A stretch of DNA of 10,487 bases from Clostridiaceae bacterium (GTDB lineage Bacteria > Bacillota > Clostridia > Oscillospirales > Acutalibacteraceae), in contig JAEDIL010000061.1 of the NCBI GenBank assembly GCA_016292455.1, positions 1 to 10,487 on the forward strand, written 5' to 3'. The position numbers were made by a program, and so were the translations under genes. The notes under the pieces are model-generated. The model was not told the origin of the DNA. It made no database searches and saw nothing but the letters and a program-made list of their open reading frames with translations. Positions 5,368 through 10,487 of this stretch are shown one piece after another. Positions within the stretch are counted from its first letter, which is position 1, and every line of letters begins with the position of its first letter.

Positions 5368-8286
5368 ATGAAACGGTTAGCAGTGACAATTGCACTCATT
5401 TTACTCTTTCTGGCATTTTTTTGCGGCTGTGGAGCCAAAAAAATGCCGAAAACATTGTATATTTCAGAAGCTATGAGCAATAACAAGTCAGTTCTCGCTG
5501 ACGAAAACGGAAATTTCTGCGATTGGATTGAAATATGCAATCCAACCTCGGCAGATATAAACCTCAAAGGCTACACACTCACAGATGACAGCACAGACAT
5601 TGAAAAGTTTGTTTTCGATTCATTTGAAATCAAAAGCGGAGATTATATTACCGTTTTTGCTGACGGAACCAACAGCTTTGACTCAAAAACAGGCGTTGTT
5701 CACGTGCCGTTTAAACTAAACAGTCAAAAAGGGGAGAGCGTCCGGCTTTATGACAACCGGCGTAACCTTGTTTCCTCTTTGAGCTTGCCGGTTCTTGAAG
5801 AGAATTTTTCATTCGGCATCGGTGAAAACGGTGAAGCAACTGTTTTTTCAGAACCCACTCCCGGAAAGGCTAATTTCAAGAGCAACAATTCGGACTCAGT
5901 CAGTACGTCTGACAAAAAGAACAAATCACCCGAAATAATTATAAATGAATACTCAACAAACAAAACCCAGACACTGACAGATAAAGACGGTGATTTTGTA
6001 AGTTGGGTTGAGCTTTTTAACAAAGGGAAGCGGAATATTGACCTAAGCTTCTACTGTCTGACAGATTCACAGGAAAATATTGACAAATGGGTTTTTCCCC
6101 CCGGCTCAAAGCTGAAAAGGGGAGACTACCTTATTGTGTACCTTTCAGGAAACGAAATTGAATATGACGGAAAAAATGAACTTCACGCTTCTTTCAAGCT
6201 GAGTGGCACTGAGGAGAGGCTGTGCCTTTATTCACCTGAGTATTCGCTCATAGATTCTATCCGCGTTTTTGATTTGTTTTCAAACCTTTCATGCGGAATC
6301 AACAACCGCGGCAAAACGGTTTTCTTTTCAAAAGCGACCCCCGGCAAAGAAAACACTGCTTCCGGTTTCAGCAGTATTGACAGCGCGGGGCTGTCTGAAA
6401 GCAAAGAACTTGTCATATCGGAAGTTTCGGCGGTAAACATGAGTAAAAAAGCTCCGGACGGTGAATTCCGTGATTACGTTGAGCTGTACAATACAACCCG
6501 AAAGCCGATTGATCTGAAAAACTACAAGCTCTCCGATTCAAAAAAAGCGGAGGGCTTTCAAGTATTGCCCCAATATATTGTTGAACCCGGCAAATATGCA
6601 GTTCTGTGGTGTGCGGACAATCCCGGTGTGTCGGGAAATAACGTGTATGTTGACATCAGTCTCGGCAGATACGGCGACACAGTGTATCTCAGCGATATGA
6701 ACGGTTTTATTGTAGACAGTCTCACATATTCACGGCTTTCAGACGGATACGTATGCAGCAGAGAAATTGACGCGTCTGATTCACCGGTGTATTTTTCTTC
6801 ATACACTCCCGGCAAGGCTAACCCACGCTCATCGCTGAAAAAACCGCTTTCCGATCCGATTTTCTCAAAAAGCAGCACCTACATTGATAAAGGTGAAAAA
6901 ATTGCCATTTCCTCAAATGACGGCGAAATACGCTACACAACAGACGGGAGTACGCCGACAATAGAATCAGAATTGTATTCAGAGCCTATTTCTATTGATA
7001 AAACTACGGTTATCCGCGCGAAGTGCTTTAAAAGCGGTTCTGTTCCGTCAGATACCGTCAGCGCAACATATCTGGTCGAAAGAAAAAGCACGCTTGACGT
7101 TGTTTTTCTGACAACCGACAACAATAATCTTTATGATTACAATACCGGTATCTGGGCTGACGGCCCGGGTTACACCGAGGAGTTTCCGCACGAGGGAGCA
7201 AACTACTGGAAGGATTGGGAACGTCCGGTCACTTTTGAATACATGACGAGCGACGGACAATCGCAGGTGTGCTTTAACGCGGGACTTTCCGTTTTCGGTC
7301 AGTTCAGCAGAGCTATTGAGCAAAAAAGCGTTGAAATAAAGCTTCGCGATAAATACGGACCGAAAGAAATATGCTACCCGTTCTTTGATAACAATGACAC
7401 AAATGTTTTCTCGTCCCTTGTTCTGAGAAACAGCGGGCAGGACTTTCATTATGCACATTTACGCGATGCTTTTTGTTCTCAGGTGATTAAAGGCAGTATT
7501 GACGTTGATTTTATGGACTACAAACCGGTAGTTTGCTATGTAAACGGAAAATACCATGGAATTTATGATCTTCGCGAAAAAATTGACGAAGATTACCTGA
7601 AAAATCATCACGGAGTCGATGCAAAAACCGTTGACCTTATAAAGGGCAACAATATTATCAACAACGGCTCGATTGATGAATACAAAAAACTGATTGATTA
7701 TATCAAAACCCATGACGTAACCGATGAAAATGCGTATGATTATATTTGCAGTCAGATTGATATTGATGAACTGATTTCATATTGGCTGTGTGAATCATTT
7801 TTCACAAATACTGATACCGGAAATATCCGCTTCTATAAAGACAAAACAAAAAACTCCAAGTGGCGCTGGGTTTTCTTTGATGCAGATTGGGCGCTGTTTC
7901 CGTCAACCTATAAGCAAAACTATATTGAAAACTATCTCAATCCGGCAGGTCACGGAGTTTCGCAGGCTTTCAGCACAACGATAATGTGTAATCTGATAAA
8001 AAACAAGAAATTCAGAAGCCGGCTGATTCAAATCCATGCAAAGCACTTGAAAACAACTTTCAGTACAGAGCGGATGCTAAGCATCTATGACAAAATGGTA
8101 GATGAAATTGATGACGAAATGAAGTATCACACAAAACGTTGGAATTCCGTAAATTATGATAGCTGGAAAAGCAGCGTAAATGAACTGCGAGGCATTATTG
8201 AGCAAAAGCGGTCAATTTTCATTGAAGACATGATAGAGACTTTTAATCTGAGTAAAAGTGAAATAGCCCTGATTAAAGGTGAATAA
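5368..8286 (+). CDS. surface lipoprotein with three lamin-tail domains, CHB_HEX_C domain and CotH kinase domain
   Basis: A 972-residue exported protein. It opens with a basic MKR, a hydrophobic signal segment (4-18) and FFCGCGAKK, where Cys21 could be lipidated; the lipobox is imperfect (Phe at -3, Gly at -1). Three lamin-tail-domain repeats follow, starting near residues 30, 189 and 347. Each opens with (I/L)-x-I-(S/N)-E, has a D/S-W/Y-(I/V)-E-(I/L) strand, and closes with TPGKxN (glycines 166, 326 and 482), a period of about 158. A chitobiase/beta-hexosaminidase C-terminal-type domain is at about 492-571 (EIRYTTDGSTPT, 520-531). The CotH kinase domain fills the rest (about 575-950), with GKYHGIYDLREKID (727-740) and WRWVFFDADWAL (832-843), which match the family's G-x-Y-G-x-Y-x-L-x-E and D-x-D blocks. 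CotH kinases phosphorylate spore-coat proteins in Bacillus; here the lipid anchor suggests an outward-facing surface role. Substrate is unknown. The start has AGAGGA 7 nt upstream of ATG. Confidence 0.88.
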   Translation: MKRLAVTIALILLFLAFFCGCGAKKMPKTLYISEAMSNNKSVLADENGNFCDWIEICNPTSADINLKGYTLTDDSTDIEKFVFDSFEIKSGDYITVFADGTNSFDSKTGVVHVPFKLNSQKGESVRLYDNRRNLVSSLSLPVLEENFSFGIGENGEATVFSEPTPGKANFKSNNSDSVSTSDKKNKSPEIIINEYSTNKTQTLTDKDGDFVSWVELFNKGKRNIDLSFYCLTDSQENIDKWVFPPGSKLKRGDYLIVYLSGNEIEYDGKNELHASFKLSGTEERLCLYSPEYSLIDSIRVFDLFSNLSCGINNRGKTVFFSKATPGKENTASGFSSIDSAGLSESKELVISEVSAVNMSKKAPDGEFRDYVELYNTTRKPIDLKNYKLSDSKKAEGFQVLPQYIVEPGKYAVLWCADNPGVSGNNVYVDISLGRYGDTVYLSDMNGFIVDSLTYSRLSDGYVCSREIDASDSPVYFSSYTPGKANPRSSLKKPLSDPIFSKSSTYIDKGEKIAISSNDGEIRYTTDGSTPTIESELYSEPISIDKTTVIRAKCFKSGSVPSDTVSATYLVERKSTLDVVFLTTDNNNLYDYNTGIWADGPGYTEEFPHEGANYWKDWERPVTFEYMTSDGQSQVCFNAGLSVFGQFSRAIEQKSVEIKLRDKYGPKEICYPFFDNNDTNVFSSLVLRNSGQDFHYAHLRDAFCSQVIKGSIDVDFMDYKPVVCYVNGKYHGIYDLREKIDEDYLKNHHGVDAKTVDLIKGNNIINNGSIDEYKKLIDYIKTHDVTDENAYDYICSQIDIDELISYWLCESFFTNTDTGNIRFYKDKTKNSKWRWVFFDADWALFPSTYKQNYIENYLNPAGHGVSQAFSTTIMCNLIKNKKFRSRLIQIHAKHLKTTFSTERMLSIYDKMVDEIDDEMKYHTKRWNSVNYDSWKSSVNELRGIIEQKRSIFIEDMIETFNLSKSEIALIKGE

Positions 8287-8290
8287 GTAC

Positions 8291-8324
8291 AAAACCGGTG
8301 AAGTTTTTTTGCTCCACCGGTTTT
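8291..8324. terminator. bidirectional intrinsic terminator between convergent genes
   Basis: AAAACCGGTG (8291-8300) and CACCGGTTTT (8315-8324) form a perfect 10-bp stem around a T-rich 14-nt loop that can gain two more pairs past an A-C mismatch. Read either way, the GC core is followed by TTTT. It lies 4 nt after the CotH stop and 15 nt after the rpiB stop, so it can end both transcripts. Confidence 0.88.
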
Positions 8325-8339
8325 ACTTGTTAGAAATAC

Positions 8340-8789
8340 TCAGCCTTCAAAAGTTCCGTTTTCAATTGACGTAATCTGATCAACCCTTCTCTGATGTCTT
8401 CCGCCCTCAAATCCGGTAGAAAGAAAAACGTCAACCATTTCAAGTGCAAGACCGGCTCCGACAACTCTGCCGCCAAGGCAGAGAGCGTTGGCATCATTAT
8501 GAAGGCGCGTATATTTGGCACTGAACCAATCAGAACAGCAAGCAGCACGAATACCTTTTACTTTGTTTGCTGCCATTGAAATTCCGATACCGGTTCCGCA
8601 GCAGAGAATTGCTTTTTCGCTTTCGCCGGAGGTGACACTCTTGCAGGTTTCAAAAGCTATTTTTGCGTAATCTACGGAATCTGTTGAATAAGTGCCGAAA
8701 TCCTTATATTCGATTCCTTTCTCATCAAGGTGCTTTTTAATTTCCTCCTTGAGAAGGTATCCGCCGTGGTCTGCTCCTAATGCTATCAT
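8340..8789 (-). CDS. rpiB: ribose-5-phosphate isomerase B (RpiB/LacAB family)
   Basis: A 149-residue cytosolic sugar-phosphate isomerase that interconverts ribose 5-phosphate and ribulose 5-phosphate in the pentose phosphate pathway. Visible family landmarks: GADHGG with Asp7-His8 (5-10), YKDFGTYSTDSVDY (28-41), the active-site loop CCGTGIGISMAANK (63-76) with Cys64 as the likely catalytic cysteine, RLHNDANALCLGGRVVG (95-111), and GGRHQRRVDQI (129-139) with phosphate-binding arginines. Length is standard. The single Cys-Gly-Thr-Gly loop and the HND motif favour RpiB over the LacA/LacB galactose isomerase subunits, and no lac-type neighbour is present. AAGGAG lies 8 nt before the ATG. It starts 12 nt after the tsaB stop, so it is the last gene of the tsaE-tsaB-rpiB transcript. 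Confidence 0.95.
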   Translation of the reverse strand: MIALGADHGGYLLKEEIKKHLDEKGIEYKDFGTYSTDSVDYAKIAFETCKSVTSGESEKAILCCGTGIGISMAANKVKGIRAACCSDWFSAKYTRLHNDANALCLGGRVVGAGLALEMVDVFLSTGFEGGRHQRRVDQITSIENGTFEG

Positions 8790-8801
8790 TGTTTTTTCTC
8801 C

Positions 8802-9491
8802 TTATTGTTTATTATTTTTTGCTCTTAGTTCGCGTTCGGCCTGAGGAAGCCTTAAATATACAGGCAGTAGTTCAGAAGCCGAAAGCAGCTTTTCTTCACT
8901 GAAATTTTTGAATGTGCAGATTCCAACGCTGGCAGCATTCTGAAAACGTGTCACCGGCGGTGCAATATCATAACCGAGTGCGCGGTGGCAGATTTCGGCA
9001 CCGTCACCGACAAAAATAATTTTTTTGTCAAAGCCTTTCAGTCGTTCCGAAAGCTCATCAATCTTTATAGCTTCGTCTTCGGTCATACGGACAACAGTGC
9101 TATTGCCGACGTCGAACAAAGCGCAATACACCTGGTTACAGCGAGCGTCCATAACTGAACATGCAACAGCGTCCTGACCGATAATATTGTATGCGAGAGC
9201 TTCAAGTGTTGAAACGGGGAAGCACTTTTTTCCGCAGCCGTCGGAAAGCCCCTTAACCGATGCAATACCAATGCGTATGCCTGTAAATGACCCCGGACCG
9301 ACCGAACAGGCAAAAACGTCAATGTCCGAAAGCGGAGTTTCTGAATTGCTCAACGCCGAGTTTATCATTGGCAAAAGTGTTCTTGAATGAGTCAGCCCAG
9401 CGTTTGTTGAACAAAGGCTGATTATTTTTTCACCCTCAGTAATCGCAACGGAAGCACTGACAGCGCTCGTGTCAACAGACAAAATTTTCAT
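8802..9491 (-). CDS. tsaB: TsaB, tRNA N6-threonylcarbamoyladenosine (t6A) complex subunit
   Basis: A 229-residue paralogue of TsaD that scaffolds the TsaB-TsaD-TsaE complex transferring threonylcarbamoyl to A37 of ANN-decoding tRNAs. It shows the ASKHA-type opening MKILSVDTSAVSASVAI (1-17), THSRTLLPMINSAL (34-47), the hallmark GPGSFTGIRIGIASVKGL (65-82) and MDARCNQVYCALFD (114-127). The open frame extends 81 codons upstream, but that stretch is the tsaE coding region in another frame. The ATG at 9489-9491 has AAGGA 10 nt upstream (or GGTGA closer) and gives the standard N-terminus. It overlaps the end of tsaE by 20 nt, implying coupled translation. The partner gene tsaD and the often adjacent rimI are not in the window. 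Confidence 0.95.
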   Translation of the reverse strand: MKILSVDTSAVSASVAITEGEKIISLCSTNAGLTHSRTLLPMINSALSNSETPLSDIDVFACSVGPGSFTGIRIGIASVKGLSDGCGKKCFPVSTLEALAYNIIGQDAVACSVMDARCNQVYCALFDVGNSTVVRMTEDEAIKIDELSERLKGFDKKIIFVGDGAEICHRALGYDIAPPVTRFQNAASVGICTFKNFSEEKLLSASELLPVYLRLPQAERELRAKNNKQ

Positions 9492-9915
9492 ATTCACCGT
9501 GTCCTTCAAGGGTAATGATTCGTTGATTATCGTTTTCTCCGCGTTCAAATGAAACTCTGATTGTATTTTCCGGCAGTGCATTTTCAATATTTTCGCTCCA
9601 TTCGCACGCAATAACAGCGCCCTCATGATAATAATCAAAAAAGCCGGTAGAATACAAGTCATCCCACGTCTCAACGCGGTACATATCAAAATGATAAAGA
9701 CAGGTTTTTCCGCGGTATTCATTAACAAGTGCAAAAGTGGGACTTGTTACATCGCAATCAATTCCCAAGCCTTTTGCAAGACCTCTCGTGAAAGCAGTTT
9801 TTCCCATACCCAATCCGCCGAAAAATGCAACAACAACGGGTGTTGACAGTTTTTTTGCAAAACGTTGGGCAAAAGCTTCGGTTTCGCTGACACCGTTAGT
9901 AATAACTCTTTGCAT
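9472..9915 (-). CDS. tsaE: TsaE, ATPase of the tRNA t6A-modification complex
   Basis: A 147-residue P-loop ATPase needed for multiple rounds of t6A synthesis by TsaD-TsaB. The Walker A loop is GGLGMGKT (33-40); most homologues read GDLGAGKT, so the Asp is replaced by Gly here, a variant I believe occurs in related clostridia. SPTFALVNEY (58-67), HFDMYR (75-80) and CEWSENI (104-110) are the other family landmarks, and length is normal. ATG at 9913-9915 follows AGGTGG at suitable spacing. It is the first gene of the operon, with its own promoter about 35 nt upstream, and its 3' end overlaps tsaB by 20 nt. Confidence 0.95.
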   Translation of the reverse strand: MQRVITNGVSETEAFAQRFAKKLSTPVVVAFFGGLGMGKTAFTRGLAKGLGIDCDVTSPTFALVNEYRGKTCLYHFDMYRVETWDDLYSTGFFDYYHEGAVIACEWSENIENALPENTIRVSFERGENDNQRIITLEGHGEYENFVC

Positions 9916-9946
9916 AGAACCACCTGCAACCCAAAGTATCCAATAT

Positions 9947-9974
9947 ATTGTACCACAAAATAATCAGAAGTCAA
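9947..9974 (-). promoter_or_regulatory. promoter of the tsaE-tsaB-rpiB operon
   Basis: TTGACT (9969-9974), 16-bp spacer ending in TGG, and TACAAT (9947-9952), so an extended -10 (TGn) may help. Expected start near 9940, about 25 nt before the tsaE ATG. Confidence 0.75.
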
Positions 9975-9983
9975 CATAATCAC

Positions 9984-10012
9984 TTGAAATATCAAATGAA
10001 ACAATATATAAT
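9984..10012 (+). promoter_or_regulatory. promoter of the FtsW/RodA-family gene
   Basis: TTGAAA (9984-9989), 17-bp spacer and perfect TATAAT (10007-10012). Expected start near 10019, leaving a leader of about 25 nt. Its -35 lies only 9 bp from that of the divergent tsaE promoter. Confidence 0.78.
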
Positions 10013-10043
10013 AAAACCATTCAATTTCGGGACGTGATTTAAC

Positions 10044-10487
10044 TTGATATTCAGGAACCTGAAAAAAGGCATTCGGGAAACGGACAAGCTGTTTTTGCTC
10101 CTTTGCCTGATGCTGTCGGCGTTCGGCACAATTCTGGTTGCCTCGGCAACTCACAGAACCGCGGATGGGGCTTTCCTTTCCCGCGACGCAAAAGTAATGG
10201 TTCTGGCTCTTTCTCTCGGCATTGTTGCCTGCCTTGTTATTTCATTTATTGACTATGATATTATTATCAAGCTGTGGCCGATTATTGCGGCCGGCGTTTT
10301 GTTTCTTATGCTGTTGTTGATTCCGTTCGGAGTTGCGCCGACCGGACGTGAAGACGCCCGGTCATGGCTGAGAATTACCGGCTCGCTGTATCTGCAACCC
10401 TCAGAACTGTTGAAAATCGGTTTTATCATCACTTTTTCCAAACATCTCAGTGTTCTTAAAAATGACCTTTCATCAGTAAAAAATGTT
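10044..10487 (+). CDS. FtsW/RodA/SpoVE-family SEDS protein, N-terminal part (cut by window edge)
   Basis: The first 148 codons of a polytopic membrane protein that continues past the window. SEDS proteins are peptidoglycan glycosyltransferases that polymerise lipid II with a partner class B penicillin-binding protein. The visible part has hydrophobic segments at about 16-35, 50-70 and 78-96, and the family motif SWLRITGSLYLQPSELLKIG (107-126), equivalent to the usual RWI...G...QPSE-(L/F)-x-K. Which of FtsW, RodA or SpoVE it is cannot be told from this part. The start is TTG at 10044: a TGA in the same frame two codons upstream excludes an earlier start, and GGGACGTGAT, matching 8 of 10 bases of the ideal AGGAGGTGAT, lies 5 nt upstream. 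It is transcribed away from tsaE. Confidence 0.9.
   Translation, partial: MIFRNLKKGIRETDKLFLLLCLMLSAFGTILVASATHRTADGAFLSRDAKVMVLALSLGIVACLVISFIDYDIIIKLWPIIAAGVLFLMLLLIPFGVAPTGREDARSWLRITGSLYLQPSELLKIGFIITFSKHLSVLKNDLSSVKNV

Noticed and set aside
5106..5567. 153-aa minus-strand open frame across the ybaK-CotH junction
   Set aside because: Antisense to two recognisable proteins and to the CotH signal peptide; no family pattern.
5455..6824. Possible tandem DNA repeat in the CotH gene
   Set aside because: The three lamin-tail units are similar at the protein level only; I see no long DNA identity between them, so this is old domain duplication, not a repeat array.
9747..10154. 135-aa minus-strand open frame over the tsaE start and the SEDS gene
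   Set aside because: It crosses two promoters and the start of the FtsW/RodA-family gene and is out of frame with tsaE.
1..10487. CRISPR array, mobile element, phage or defence genes
   Set aside because: No regularly spaced repeats, transposase, integrase, terminal inverted repeats or tRNA-associated attachment sites were found; base composition and gene style look uniform.

Overview
The window looks like ordinary core chromosome of a low-GC, single-membrane Firmicute, most likely a clostridium of the Oscillospiraceae/Ruminococcaceae type. The signs are strong AGGAGG-type ribosome sites, sigma-A-like promoters (TTGACT/TATAAT), a tetrahydrofolate riboswitch in front of a FolT energy-coupling-factor transporter, an ancestral class A RNase P RNA (Bacilli normally have class B), RecD2 rather than RecBCD-type RecD, and a CotH-type surface protein. 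No mobile element, prophage, CRISPR array, tRNA or defence system is visible.

Layout. Positions 1-2712 on the minus strand hold a small unknown membrane protein, the helicase RecD2, and the start of a ComF-family protein overlapping the recD2 end. Immediately upstream is rnpB (2805-3150, minus), with its own near-consensus promoter whose -35 box contains the stop codon of folT. folT (3181-3702, minus) has a 230-nt leader with a promoter, a THF aptamer and a 12-bp hairpin that hides the Shine-Dalgarno sequence. rlmA (3936-4760, minus) and ybaK (4866-5348, plus) diverge from overlapping promoters. ybaK is followed after 19 nt by a 972-residue lipoprotein-like CotH protein with three lamin-tail domains. 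This ends at a bidirectional terminator shared with a convergent tsaE-tsaB-rpiB operon (8340-9915, minus). Divergent from tsaE is the start of an FtsW/RodA-family gene that runs off the window (10044-10487, plus).

How the genes relate. Much of the window serves RNA and translation: tRNA 5' maturation (rnpB), 23S rRNA methylation (rlmA), Cys-tRNA(Pro) proofreading (ybaK) and tRNA t6A modification (tsaE, tsaB). folT supplies folate under direct folate sensing. RecD2 and ComF belong to DNA recombination and uptake. The CotH protein and the FtsW/RodA protein act at the cell surface or septum.

The most interesting signals are regulatory rather than new gene families: the riboswitch expression platform of folT, the promoter/stop-codon overlap between folT and rnpB, a hairpin at the rnpB 3' side that covers the next gene's ribosome site, and a hairpin in the ybaK leader that could bring a distant Shine-Dalgarno close to its GTG start. 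I do not see a convincing undescribed multi-gene system here.
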